This document shows positions 51,283-61,685 of a stretch of DNA of 64,000 nucleotides, one piece after another. The notes under the pieces are model-generated. The model did not search any database and had not been told where the DNA came from. It worked only from the letters and a program-made list of their open reading frames with translations. How positions within the stretch are numbered: the first letter of the stretch is position 1; each line of letters opens with the position of its first letter. This DNA is from Serinus canaria (lineage: Eukaryota > Chordata > Aves > Passeriformes > Fringillidae): NCBI RefSeq assembly GCF_022539315.1, contig NC_066313.1, positions 33,331,059 through 33,395,058 of the forward strand, read 5' to 3'. Made by a program: the position numbers and the translations under genes.

Positions 51283-51331
<49 letters not shown>

Positions 51332-54300
51332 ACCTTAAATTAATTTGTTTGTGTATCACAGCTTTGGAAAAAGGGGGGAAAAAAAAGAGGAAAAAAGAAG
51401 CCCATGAGACAGAATTGCCACTAGTGTACCGAGTGTAACCTTTCCCTTGAGGAAGCAAATTAGCAGGAAACCATTGTCAGCACTTCAAGGAACTCCTAAA
51501 AATTGTTTATAATTCAAAATTCCTGGATGGATTTTTCTGGATTTCACAGAACACAAATTAGACTTCTGGCAAACAGCCCAAGTCAGTGAACTTCTGTAGC
51601 TGTAAATTATATGTTGATTATCACAGTTTTTCGTAAATTACATGCAGAAAAGGTTGTAATTATTTCACTGTAATCCAACTGGATATAGCAGAGAGTCCCA
51701 CTCTCTCTTGGCACTTGCAGATGGCGATGGTTCTGATTTCCAAAATGCATGCAAAACCAGTCAGAATAGAGTTCAAAATCCAGTCAAAACTCAACCATCT
51801 GGTCAACTGGGTAAACGCACAGACAAGCTCAGGAACTGCAACCACCATTTTCATAGAAGGTTGTCTTCAAACTCTGGACACAATTTTGCTACAGGAGTCT
51901 TGGGGGCTTTTTTGTTTGGTTTTGGTTGGGGCTTTTTTAAATCCTTCTTTAAAACTCACACCAAGTTTGAGCGATAAAAGTGTGGTGACCACTACAGCAA
52001 CTTCCTATTTACAGAAAGCAGTACTGGACCAATAAAAGTGATTTTAATGCCTGCCAGTGGTTTTCATAAAGCAGAAGGCACAGGAAATGTCCAAAAAAAC
52101 ATCAGCAAGTACACAGACATGTTGAAGAGGACATGAAAGACAACACAAGCAGTGTGTGTTGACCATGAACCCCTGGGAAGAGCATCCACTTGTAATACTT
52201 TAAGTTCCATTTACCATCTGGGTAAGCTCTGGATAAAAGCAAAACAACTTCACTCACTGCTCATTTTAAACAGAATAGGCTACTAGATTAATTAACGACA
52301 CCTTTCATGGCAGGCAGGCCCATTATCCAGACACACGTGTGTGAAGTGCTACTGCTTCACCATTTTAAATTCAATTCCTTCCCCTTTGAGGTGGTTCACA
52401 GAAGGGCACTCACTCAACAGCATTTTTACATTGGCAGTCGGGCTTCCTCACCCTTAGAAGTCTACTACCATGACCTGAAACTTATTATTGAAGAGGGCAG
52501 AACTCCTTGTTAGTTGGGGCAGGAGAGTGGGGGGGTGGGTGCCACTGCCTTCAAATAAACTGGAAAAAAGTAGAAACAGGCAGGTGATGCATTTTGTGCA
52601 GGAAAAGACAAAAACCAGGCTACATAAGCCAAAACTAATTGCAGCACATTAGAAGCCAATTTCACGCTGTGACATAATACTGAATTGTAAACAACCTAAT
52701 GTGCAAGTGTTAGAAAAAAGCATCACTTAAGTCTCAGACAAAGACCGTGGATCTGCAGCTATTTAAAATGCCTGTGGAATATGGGCTTCTTCTTTGAAGC
52801 AGTCTGCACAATGGCACATTAAAAACACTCCAGTTCTGAGTGCCTTCTTTTATAACAAAATGACAGGGCACCACTTCTGACTTTTAGTCAGTGTGTTAGA
52901 GATACAAAGAGCTGTCCCAGAAGTACCTATGACCAAGAGCTACTCCCCAAGTTGAATTCTTCCATTTCACCAATGCAGGAAAGTAGTTCACTACACTCAG
53001 CTAAGCTTGAAGTTTGAGATGCTGGGGAAGCATTAGTAGCAAAAGCATGGAAAGAAGTTTAACTGTCCCTTTCATCATGCATCAGACTGTTACAGCAATC
53101 ACACACGGAAACACCATCATCTAGGTAAGGAAGCCGACTTCCACCTATGGAGCGCAATTAGCAGCTCAGCAGCGTACCCTGCTTCAAACATAAGCTATTC
53201 AGGTGTCGCATTTTAAAAATCATGACTTAAATACGGTTGGAATATCTAAGTCTTCTCTTCTGGAGGTGTTTATTATGTCAAGGTATCTAGCACGTATTTC
53301 AATAACCACAAAAGGGAATCCCACACCGGAATGCATTTTGTTTCCTGGAGGCCTCTGCAGCACCCCCAAGCAAGACAGATGCCCACACGACACTAACCAA
53401 AAGGCAGGGAGGCGCCGCATAACCACCAGAACGCAGAAGAACACTAACTCTGAGCTCAGCATAATATTAAACTCTTTACAAAACTCCCACTGTTCCTTCA
53501 AATAACGTAGGAAAGATATTGTTGGAAATGTGTGGCTCTTTTTTATTAGTTTCCTAAAAGGTTTCAAGTTTAAAGTAATATCTGGCAATTCAACCCCAGG
53601 TCACAAACTTGTGAAAAAATTTGTTTTTAAAAAAAAAAAAAAAAAGGCAACTTTGTACACAAAATGGGTCTTGGAAACAAATTCTGCACTATACAATGGT
53701 AAATAAAAAGACAAATACATATTTTACACTTTTTATTTACAAACTTTATAATACCAGTCACACATTTCAGAACCATTTATTAAATTGTAAAGCAGACCAC
53801 TCAAGTTTTACACTAAACAAGCTGTCTCCAGGCAACACTTTTTAAAAGTGGCTTAGTAAAGGAGATCACTTTCCCAGAAACAACTAAAAACTTGCCTTGA
53901 TTAAACTACAGTCATAAACAGTAACTAGGCAAAACTAACCATTGATACAGGTTTTAAGACATCCTTTAAAAACCCCCACACTTCAGGGCAGGTTCTAAAT
54001 CACCCAGAAATGAAAAAAAAATTGACAGCATTGTTATTTCATCACAAATCATTTTTTACACATCCACTGCCCTTTAGGAGATATAATGGTGAGAGCTATT
54101 AGATTATGAGGTCACCTCCCCAAGGAATGGCAAAACTCAGCCACTGGCAGCATTTAAAACTAGACTGGAAGAGGTCTGTGGCACACTAAAAAGACATCCT
54201 GCATTGATAGAAAGATAAGATTAAGTATCTTAAAAGATGTTTCCCACCCCCACCATTAGGTAGTACAATTCTCACCATTATAAACCACGATTAAAGCCAA

Positions 54301-55984
54301 AGAAAAAAAAGCCTTTTAACACCTGAAATCAGAGGGAGCAAGGGAAACAACGGGGGAGGGGTGGCTGGCACGAATACGGGGGGGTGGGAGATTGAAAGAA
54401 GAACCCTTTTCTTTCTAAAACGCTCACTAAAAAGGTGCTGCAAACCCCCATGCATGTACAGTGGCTGACTGATGTCAGCAACTGCCTGGGCTGGGCTCAG
54501 AGGGAGCCTCCTCTTTCCCTTTTTATATCATGTGCCTTTCAGACGCCATGTTAGGATCCTACAGGCTGCTGCAGTTTCTACAGTCAGGGAGAATTTCTTC
54601 TACCACATCCTCAACTAATAAACTTCTCTAGCAAAATAAATTAAATACGCACACAACGCTAGTGCTACTCGGGGCACAGATCACCTGAAATCCAAACTGA
54701 TTATCCCAAGCCCACAGAATTTTCTCTACCGAAGCAGAGCAAAACAACCCCCATCACCACCACACACACTTCTCTAACCGAAAGAGATGGTCACCTTTCA
54801 CCCACAAAGTTTTTTACGATATAAGGGAGCCTCCACCCCTCAATCTCTCAAAGGGACCGCACTGGGGAAATAGCTTTAACTTACACTTAATGGTCACTAT
54901 ACTTAGCCCTTCAGTGGCGGACAATTTGCGTTCTAGAAACTTAACCTTATTTTCCTTTTAGACCACCCCCCAAGAGAAACCCAACTCTATACGGCATCTC
55001 CCCACTCCGGACCTCTCTAATGATTGCAGTAGAAATGGCCTAAATTAAAGGGTTAAGTCACCAGATTCGGACACCGAATCCTGGCTGCACGTCGGGGGAA
55101 AACCCCGCTCCAAGGGCGAGGAAGTGCAGCTGCCCAGTCACTGCCGGGCCGCCATGTTGTGCCTGCTATTTACGCGGGGCTCCGAGCGCGAGCCACGCTG
55201 CCCTCCTCCCTCAGCTCTTCCTGGGGCCCGTCCCAAACCCTTCCCTACTCCCAACAGGGTGGTGTGGGGGCTGCTCCCCTCCCTCGAGTCCCCTGCTCCC
55301 TATGCCATGGGGGAGTAGAAGCAGCAGCAGCAGCACCCTTAAGCTTCGCGACGGAAGGAGGAGCCCCCGCCCGCCGCCTCGCCCCGTTGCTCCCTGATCC
55401 CAGCTGAGACACGCTTCCCTCCTCCGCCTGTTTCCCGCACGGCGACCCCCGACCTCCTACACCCCCGTCCTCCCCCAACTCCATCCAAACCCTGCTTTCT
55501 CTGCTTGCCCCCTCACTATCAACACCCCCCCCTCCCGCCCGGCACTAGTTCCTAGGCCCCCTCGTAGGCCAGCCCAGCCATACCCACCCGCCCGAGCCTC
55601 TCCCCCTCTCTCTAGCCCCATTTCCCGACCCTCGGGCCCTCTCGCCCCCCGGCCCTGTTGTGTCCTCCTGAACCGCCTCCGCCGCTCGGCTCCCCCCGCG
55701 CCTGTCCTGCAGGCCCCTAGGCCGCCCTAGCCCGCTGCCCCGGCCGGTCCCCCCAACAGTATAGGTAGGAGTAGTAGTCGGTGGAATATAAAAACCTTGG
55801 CGATTTGCGCCTCGATCAGGGAGACGATGTCCTTGGCGAAGGGCACGTTCTCCTCGGCCAGGATGGTCAGCATGTTGATGTGCGGCTTGCTGTTGAACGT
55901 CAGGTCCTCCAGCGACGACTGGTAGTCGCGGCACGCGTCCTCCCGGGCCTCGCTGCTGCCAGCGCTGCTCTCCGGGGCCGACAT
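35992..55984 (-). CDS. PCF11: PCF11, CFIIm cleavage/polyadenylation and termination factor (16 coding exons, complete)
   Basis: Exons in order are 55796-55984, 50945-51070, 48514-48702, 47933-48124, 46022-47130, 45577-45766, 44850-45483, 43286-44763, 41838-41925, 40992-41111, 40349-40457, 39014-39197, 38446-38601, 37329-37421, 36770-36805 and 35992-36201, giving 1700 codons plus TAA. Every junction is GT-AG and in phase. Domains: CTD-interacting domain (about residues 14-140), which binds phosphorylated RNA polymerase II; a Gln/Leu/Lys coiled coil (about 190-232); a Lys/Arg/Ser disordered region with RDPRLNR-type motifs and an RS stretch (233-600); FEGP repeats (about 970-1260); and two zinc fingers (C1490, C1493, H1508, H1512 and C1590, C1593, H1622, C1625) flanking the CLP1-binding region. 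Human PCF11, as I recall, is about 1555 aa, so this copy is longer. It acts in the nucleus with CLP1. Confidence 0.97.
36770..36805 (-). CDS. PCF11: PCF11 coding exon 15 (36-nt microexon, zinc finger 2, second half)
   Basis: Exactly 12 codons, IYHPSCYEDYQN, flanked by TTTCAG and GTAAGT. It carries the last two zinc ligands, H1622 and C1625. Confidence 0.95.
37329..37421 (-). CDS. PCF11: PCF11 coding exon 14 (zinc finger 2, first half)
   Basis: 93 nt encoding SCEICQEQFEQYWDEEEEEW and HLKNAIRVDEK. It supplies the first two zinc ligands, C1590 and C1593. Confidence 0.96.
38446..38601 (-). CDS. PCF11: PCF11 coding exon 13 (between zinc fingers)
   Basis: 156 nt in phase 0, encoding DWIEFEEIADLEERAKSQFF and a Glu/Lys helix up to VPAGPAGAVE. 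Acceptor CCTTAG, donor GTAAGC. Confidence 0.96.
39014..39197 (-). CDS. PCF11: PCF11 coding exon 12 (zinc finger 1)
   Basis: 184 nt encoding the first zinc finger CYSCGMRF...HLDWH, then NRTEKDVSRKITHRRWYYSL, which opens the CLP1-interaction region. Confidence 0.96.
39524..40105 (-). mobile_element. CR1 LINE (about 580 bp, antisense to plus) in PCF11 intron 11
   Basis: It reads as the reverse complement of CR1: ATCACAGAATGGTTTGGGTT at its 3' tail, AAGAATTTCTTCCCACTATC, then reverse-transcriptase-end sequence to about TTGATGCAGCCC. It has the same orientation as PCF11 and lies between exons 11 and 12. Confidence 0.9.
40349..40457 (-). CDS. PCF11: PCF11 coding exon 11
   Basis: 109 nt encoding an acidic run (EEEDDDQNEDQN) and VPDLTNFIVEELRQ. 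Donor CA|GTGCGT departs from consensus. Confidence 0.93.
40992..41111 (-). CDS. PCF11: PCF11 coding exon 10
   Basis: 120 nt encoding HLGQVDVNELFAKLLKTGIL, a conserved helix. Donor C|GTATGT is weak at the exon side. Confidence 0.94.
41838..41925 (-). CDS. PCF11: PCF11 coding exon 9
   Basis: 88 nt encoding VSLMSAQAGPYGQGQQYLPN and PGGFVQNPA, a Gly/Gln/Tyr-rich linker. Acceptor TCACAG, donor GTGTGT. Confidence 0.92.
41926..43285. other. PCF11 intron 8
   Basis: 1.36 kb of AT-rich intron with no repeat or exon recognised. Confidence 0.55.
43286..44763 (-). CDS. PCF11: PCF11 coding exon 8 (FEGP repeats)
   Basis: 1478 nt encoding a Gly/Pro/Arg/Phe-rich repeat domain. I count eleven exact RFEGP cores and about ten Asp or degenerate variants (RFDGP, QFDGP, LRLDGP, LIDGP). 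In vertebrate PCF11 these FEGP repeats have been reported to stimulate 3'-end processing. Four consecutive units are exactly 20 residues (60 bp) long. Acceptor TTTTAG, donor GTAAGA. Confidence 0.95.
43946..44185 (-). repeat. PCF11: 60-bp coding minisatellite within the FEGP exon
   Basis: Four successive units of exactly 60 bp each start with codons for LRFEGPH and run through Gln/Pro/Gly (residues about 1070-1149). Shorter and diverged units flank the block. Confidence 0.88.
44850..45483 (-). CDS. PCF11: PCF11 coding exon 7
   Basis: 634 nt encoding the conserved IRQLFQYQEGKHRCNVWDSP block, LLSDAELTYYEHKAKLKRTQ, and a less conserved Arg/Ser/Asp region with GSDPYDSWGESDEFRDALRQ. Acceptor TTACAG, donor GTATGT. 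Confidence 0.95.
45577..45766 (-). CDS. PCF11: PCF11 coding exon 6
   Basis: 190 nt; acceptor TTTCAG, donor GTAATA. It encodes GILSPRAPKQQHRLSVDANL and QIPKELTSASKRELLKK, strongly conserved in vertebrate PCF11. Confidence 0.95.
46022..47130 (-). CDS. PCF11: PCF11 coding exon 5 (charged disordered region, RS stretch)
   Basis: 1109 nt. It encodes a Lys/Glu/Ser-rich disordered segment with three RDPR motifs (RDPRLNR, RDPRLKR, RDPRRVK) and an Arg-Ser stretch (RKRSRSRSPKARSPS). It ends in WKSGWEESK with two bases left over and donor GTAAGT. Confidence 0.95.
47933..48124 (-). CDS. PCF11: PCF11 coding exon 4 (coiled coil)
   Basis: 192 nt; a Ser/Thr/Pro-rich start leads into NLTQEQLIRQQLLAKQKQLL and a Glu/Leu/Lys helix ending in KAQL. 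Donor GTGAGT. Confidence 0.95.
48514..48702 (-). CDS. PCF11: PCF11 coding exon 3 (end of CID)
   Basis: 189 nt encoding VDENTRKSLFKLRSTWDDIF, the last CID helix, and the conserved WPIKPLPPNVNTSSIHVNPK tail. Donor GTAAGT. Confidence 0.96.
48703..50944. other. PCF11 intron 2
   Basis: 2.2 kb of AT-rich sequence splitting the CID coding region. No feature was recognised. Confidence 0.55.
50945..51070 (-). CDS. PCF11: PCF11 coding exon 2 (CID)
   Basis: 126 nt in phase 0, encoding KLPVMYLMDSIVKNVGREYL and TAFTKNLVATFICVFEK, the central CID helices. The acceptor is CTCCAG. Confidence 0.96.
51284..51329. repeat. 46-base A homopolymer in PCF11 intron 1
   Basis: An uninterrupted run of A on the plus strand (T on the PCF11 strand), about 215 nt upstream of the exon 2 acceptor. 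Confidence 0.9.
53732..53781 (-). terminator. candidate premature (intronic) poly(A) site in PCF11 intron 1
   Basis: Two minus-strand AATAAA hexamers (53776-53781 and 53732-53737) lie close together, with UGUA motifs beside the second and a U/GU-rich tract below it, about 2.2 kb into the transcript. This is the arrangement of a working poly(A) site. PCF11 intron 1 polyadenylation is a known autoregulatory device in other vertebrates; use here is inferred. Confidence 0.5.
54070..54260 (+). mobile_element. possible diverged CR1-like fragment
   Basis: AGGTCACCTCCCCAAGGAAT and TGGCAGCATTTAAAACTAGA follow the order of a CR1 3' region, but divergence is high. Confidence 0.3.
55796..55984 (-). CDS. 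PCF11: PCF11 coding exon 1 (CID, N-terminal part)
   Basis: 189 nt with the start codon at 55982-55984. It encodes an acidic/Ser N-terminus, then DACRDYQSSLEDLTFNSKPH and the first CID helices. The donor is AAG|GTTTTT, which departs from the GTRAGT consensus and may favour use of intron 1 signals. Confidence 0.95.
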
Positions 55985-56308
55985 GCTGCTCCGACCAGGA
56001 CCCGACCCACCGACCGACAGCCCCCTCCCCGCGATCCCCCGCCGCCGCCGCCGAGCGATGCCGATGCCGCCCCCCCGCCGCTGCCGCTGGGCTCCTCTAC
56101 CGCATCCTCCACGCTGAGGCTCCCGCTGGCTGCGCTGCCGGTGCCGCCGCTCCTCGGGCCGCCGCCGGCTCAGTCTCCGCGCTCACAAAATGGCGGCGGC
56201 GGGCACGGCTCGCGAACCGCTTCCCGCAGCCGTTGCGTCATGTGAAATTGTGCTCAGGAGAAGGGCCGGCGCCTTGGAGAGGCCCTTTTGTTCGCCGGAC
56301 GCGTTCTG

Positions 56309-56525
56309 ATTGGCTGGCGCCCCGCCTGCGCGGCTTCCCATTGGCTCGCTCTTCACCACAGCGGCCTCCGATTGGCTGGCACCGCCCTTCCTCACCGCTG
56401 ACAGGCTCCTGCGCCCAAGTCCCGCTCTCGCACGGGCGTCCCGACTCGCCATTGGCCACGTCTCCCGTCCCGTCCCGCCCCGCTGCTTCCTCCCGCCTTC
56501 CCGCGCTGCCCCGAGCGCTGATTGG
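56309..56525 (-). promoter_or_regulatory. array of five CCAAT (NF-Y type) boxes
   Basis: ATTGG occurs at 56309, 56340, 56371, 56451 and 56521, four followed by C or T as in NF-Y sites. The first three are exactly 31 bp apart. Read on the PCF11 strand they are CCAAT boxes upstream of the gene. Confidence 0.65.
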
Positions 56526-56654
56526 TGATCGGCGCAGCCCCGCCCTCCGCCGCCCCGCCCCGCCCGCCGTTGGCTCAGCCCCCACACGGGAGCGGCGGTA
56601 GCGGCCTCTCCCAGGGCTCTGGGTTTGTCCTGCCGCATGGGAAGCGCTTGGGCG

Positions 56655-56898
56655 AGGAGCAGTGCCCATAGATAACACCACAAGAAGTTCCACCTCCGCA
56701 CGAGGAAGAAGTTTTTTTTACGTTGAGGGTGGCAGGCTGCCCTGGGAGGTTTGTGGAATCTCCCTCTCTGGAGACATTCCAAACGCACCTGGACGCGTTC
56801 CTGTGTCACCTACTCCAAATGGCCCAGCCTGGGTGAGGGGATTGGAATAGGCGGTCTCCAGAGTTCCCTTCCAACCCTGACAATCCCGTAATTCTGTG
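56655..56898 (+). mobile_element. CR1 LINE 3' fragment upstream of PCF11
   Basis: ACAAGAAGTTCCACCTCCGC, TTTACGTTGAGGGTGGCAGG, CACCTGGACGCGTTCCTGTG and CCCTTCCAACCCTGACAATC match an older CR1 subfamily 3' end. It begins right at the upstream edge of the CpG island. Confidence 0.8.
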
Positions 56899-59800
56899 GC
56901 TCGTTCGCCTCGGCAAGCGGCGCTGCCCCCCGTGTTTCTCTGATGCCTCCCTCGCACCCGTGTTCCCAGGTCTGCACAGAGCCAGGAGCCTCAGGAGAGA
57001 GCGGGGAGTAGGGGCAGCGAGAGCGAAGTAAAAAAACTTGCCTTTCCTGGGTCATTAGATTTGCCCAAAGGTACCTCTTGGAAGTGAAGTTGCTTGCAAA
57101 GCATTTTCAGGTGTAGCCATTCCTTCCCCCCACACTTCCTTGGTAACTGGAGAATTGTCAGCATGTGAAACCAGGCAAGGGGTGAATGCTCCATTAAAAT
57201 ACACTGCAAGAAACACATCATGTGGGATCATGTTTAAAGTGCAAAGTGTGTATATATTTATAGGTACAGACATAAATATATTCTGCAGATACAGTAGAAA
57301 GATAGTAAAAAGATAAGCCTTGTACATTCCTGGTACAAGAACTGCAGCTTGTTGTTTTATATGGCTAAAATATTTAGTTTGTTTGTTCATGTTTGTATGC
57401 CCTTTATGAAAACCAGAGAAGGCGGGAACAGGAAATGCAACGGCATCTCCTATTTGTCTGTTGAATTGCATGTTCGTGTTTGTTCCTGGAAGCCTTAAAA
57501 CGCTGTACTTTGAACACACCACTTTGCCTTCACAGTGTGTTACCAGAAGATAAGAAAATAAAACTGAAGTTTCCGTCCCTGGCTGACCAAAGCTGGGATC
57601 ACAAGACCTTTTCTCAGAGTAAATATTAGCCAGCTGTTTGAAGACACACTGTCTATGAAGAATATTAATTATGTACCAGGAATCAAGCCATAATCATACC
57701 CAGTTTATTTGGTAAAACCAGAACATGCTGTTCTGCTGCTGCGGGAAAAATGTGGGGGTGGGGATATCTAGCTCCTCTTCCAAAGCCGGTGTTTGTAAAT
57801 TAGAATGCTCGTCCCTTTTATCTACAGAAGCAAAACCAATAATAGAAACAAATCAGCCTTGATGAGGGTACCGTGTGGTCCAAGGCCACCCTCAAAACCA
57901 GGTTTGCTGTTCATTAATGAGGAAAGGACTGAGCCTGATGTGAGGCGAAGCAGCTTGCTGCCTCCAGAGCACAGAGCCTTCCTGAGAACGAGTACAGCCA
58001 ACGTGCCTGAGCAGATCTCATGTTTTAGTGTAATATTAGTTTGCCTTTTATAATGACAGAGTTTGCCTTTACCAGTCTTCACGTGAAGCCAGTGGCACCT
58101 CACCAGGTTGGTGGTGAGAAGAGCCCGTGAGACCCCCGTGTACCGATGGATCGTGGGGACACTCTGTGCTCTAAGCAATTTCTGAAACAGCTCATTAAGA
58201 GTGGCACAGGAATGCCCATTGAGTCTATCCTCAGGCTCTTTAATGAAAAGTTGATCATTATTATGGAATTATTTATTATTTGTGTTATTTGTATTGTTAA
58301 TGACAGGAATTGTGTTGTACTAGCAGTGTGTGCAGAGGGTGGGTTTCTCTATGCCTACAGAAGCACCTTCATACATGTGTTCTTGAACCTTGTATTGAAA
58401 GCAGAGCTTTGCTGAAAGCATCACCTAGAAATGCCTCTGGTGCAGCTGTCTTCCACTGCTTCTTATCACAGTTGACATAGCTGTCAGATAAAGTTTGGAT
58501 ATTTGGGTCATTTGAGGGCTTTTTATAGATGCAGCTATGGGTTTTGCTGGCATAAAACCTGCTAAAAAGCCTCTAAACTAGATCCACGTATAGCACACGT
58601 GACTTGAGAATCACCAGCAATTGGTGATTAAGGAAGTTTTGCTGGATAGCCGTGAAATTATTGTACTATACAAAAAACCATATCAGGGTAAAACACCTTC
58701 CAAGAACTTATTACATTCCAAAACATTGATAGTTGAGAATAGTCATGCTTGTGTTTATTGTGTTTATGCTATGAGATAAATTTTCTTAGGAAGTTTTACA
58801 AAATTCCTTTAAAGTGTTTTATAGCTATACAAGGATTGGGGGGGGGGTTGGGGGACAAAGGATTTCTAGGCACCCAGAAATGTTCTTGCTGCTTTTCATT
58901 CTAGAAAAGTGAAAAAAAAAAACCTATTTGAAAATGCATCCTTTTTGACATGTCTGGAAGAAGAAAACAGACACTGGAGAAACAAACACAGTGTCGATTT
59001 TTAAATATTGGTTTAATGAGATGCGAATTACCCCTCCCATATGTGAGCTGAAGTCCTTTGTTCTCCAGCCAAGATTCTCTTAAGGAAGTAGGCCGTGTTT
59101 CCCTTGTTTCTTGGTGGTCTTCCCAGAGGCTGGGAGTGCAAAACTTTGCACTCTCCTCAAGCTTCAAGAGCAGCTCTGCTGTCATCAGCTTCGCACTCTC
59201 CAGCAGCTGATTTCTGGAGCAGCCTTGACTAGAAAGTTCGCTGTTGTAGCTGGAAGACGTAGTAAACCCTCCTAGGGAGAGGATCCAATTTAAATTGCTT
59301 TAATAATTATCTCATGTTTATACCAGAACTGCAAAGGGTGTTTTGCTGTTGAAACCACACCTGTGGTTTTTGCTGGCAAAGCTGTATTGATTGGTGAGCG
59401 TTGTTACATCCTGCTATGGCTAAATCAGCAAAACTTTTAAATATAAACCAAATCCCTGTCATCTGCCAGCCTGATTACTCCTTGTCCAGGTTACATAGGT
59501 GTCAGGCAGCCTCCCTCACTTTTATTCACCTTTAGAGTTGTACCTTGGTGACCTCTGTCTGAATAACCACAAGCTTTTTCTAGCTGGATTATCTCCTGTT
59601 TAGAGCTAAGCACCTGGGTTATTCTGAATGCAGAGAGCCTAGTTTTGTTCATAAGGTCAAAATGTAGAAAATGCTGGAATTACACATCTGTGGAAGCACG
59701 AAAGATTGCAGTTTACTTTTCTGGTGAGTACAGCTGAGCTGGAGATGCATGCTGAAGGAACCACCTACTAACATTTCTTTACTTTCAAAATTCTGGGTAC

Positions 59801-61685
59801 TGTAGCTTTTCTAATATGTTAGCTTCAGGAAGTCTATATTTAGTAAAAGATCATTTGCTGGGTTGACAATTAGGAAAAAATCAAATACAGACAATAGTGA
59901 AAAATACGTTTAGTATGTCTAGACAAATGTACCAACCTGTATTGCCTTTCAAAGCTCTGCAAGATAGTCCTGGCAGCTCGTAATCTCTGTAAGATTTTCA
60001 ATGTGATGGGTTCATCTTTGCAGGAAGGCAGACAGACCTCAAACAGCAATAAGCCAAGATCAAAGACTAAGGATAGAGAGGAAAGAAACTCTTGAATCTA
60101 TGTATTCCTGTCTTTGTCAATCTATGCTAAATACCATGGCAATTAGAATATCTCTGAAATATTTTGGACAGTATTATCAAACTCAGTATTTGGTATGTGG
60201 GCATAGCCCCCAAAGATGTGACAGTAAGTCTTGTGAAGCACATCCTTATTTGCACTAACTTTAACTGTGTGGGCTACCACTAAAAGCCTGAGCACAGCAC
60301 CTTTGTTCCTTGTGTTCCTGGTGCTAAAGACTGGCTGCTTACCCAGGAAGGTTTCTGTAATCTTTGGAAACCCCATGTTGACACTAGCTAGATTGTTACT
60401 AGTACCCAAGTTGACATGCCACCAGCTCACCTTCTGAAATGACATCTTCGTGGGTCTTGAGAGATTGGAGGACTCAAACCGCAGATATATTTTACTCTGG
60501 CACATCTGTGTCATCTTCAGCTACCCTGAGAGATATTTATTACCGTTCTGTGTTAGCTGGGTGACATTTTGCTGGGCAAGGTTCTGGGTTGCTACAGAAA
60601 CTGTCTCTGCAGATCCATTCAATCAAGCAGGGCTCTAGTGACAAGACTCGTGCTTTCAGCTAGAACATAAATAATTCACATGTTTGCTGGCCAGCTCTCC
60701 ATGCCTTCCATACACACAGGCTGGGAGCGCCAAGGAAAAGAAAGCAGCTGCAATTAGCTGGAACTAATATCTAGAGATTTAAAGGCATGTTTACTAAAGT
60801 AGACTATATTTTAGAAACATTTTGCTTTAGAGACTATTTTTTTTTTTTTTGAGAAGGGCAACTCCAGCATGCCTCTTTGTCAACTGTTTTTTGGAAAGAT
60901 AATGAGCTGGTTTAATTAAACCTGCTCCTATCACATGGCATCACACTCCCCCCATCTATCCCTCCCCTGCCAGAGAGGCAGCTGGCTTTCTCACAGATAG
61001 AGCACGAAGTCACGTAACACCATGGAATGGACATGGAAAGGATTCCCTGGTGTTTCAGACCTGCCTGGCTCTCTCTGCCACGAGCAGCCATTGGCACAGA
61101 CAGCACTGGGTACCCATAGCAGTGTTAAGGCTCTGTTCATGCAGGGCACTGCAAATGCTCATTACAACTTGGCATTAAGCTGGAGAACTGAAATGCTGTT
61201 TCTACACACAAATTCAAGAGAACTCCTTCTGTACAAGTTGTAAACCCTTGTCACTCTGACTTCTTCCATCTATGCAAACTATCTGTCCAGTATTTAATCC
61301 ATCCTCAGCCACACTTGTGCTGTACAGTTCTGAGAGTTCAACTCTTCCTCCTTCTACAACAACATCCCCTTTTACAAGTATTTTCAATGAATGTCAACAA
61401 AGACAGGATAGATGTTAAGGAGTATGGGATAAATATCACTAAATATTGGATAGATGGAGTCTACAGCAGTGTTTGGATGAGCCAAAGTCTTGTCCATCTT
61501 TAGCAAGAGGATTCACCCAAGAATTTTGTGAGTAAATTCCGCGTAGTTAAGCAATATTTTGGTTGTTTTAGTGTTTAATGTGGCTGCAGCTAGCCCAGCC
61601 TCTGCTCAAGTCATGGACTATCTTTTTTTTTTTTTTTGTGTGTGTTACAGTGTGGTCTGATATAAAGTCCTTTAACACTTAAGTG
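56899..61685. other. intergenic sequence upstream of PCF11
   Basis: Nearly 4.8 kb in which I find no gene, RNA or repeat family. Synteny predicts RAB30 further right, outside the window. Confidence 0.5.

Larger units (their letters stand above)
51071..55795. other. PCF11 intron 1
   Basis: 4.7 kb, the longest PCF11 intron. It holds the A46 run, a candidate intronic poly(A) site near 53.75 kb, a weak CR1-like patch near 54.07-54.26 kb and the promoter-side CpG island. I recognise nothing in 51.7-53.5 kb. Confidence 0.6.
55080..56640 (-). promoter_or_regulatory. CpG-island promoter of PCF11
   Basis: A long CpG-rich tract covers intron 1 start, exon 1, the 5' UTR and about 600 bp upstream. It holds a YY1-like AAAATGGCGGC at 56187-56197 and five CCAAT boxes (as ATTGG on the plus strand). 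Several GC boxes occur at 56460-56570. No TATA box is seen. A second GGCCGCCATGTTG core lies at about 55149, within intron 1. Confidence 0.8.

Noticed and set aside
56183..56809. 208-aa minus-strand open frame upstream of PCF11
   Set aside because: It spans promoter GC boxes and a CR1 fragment, with no recognisable domain.
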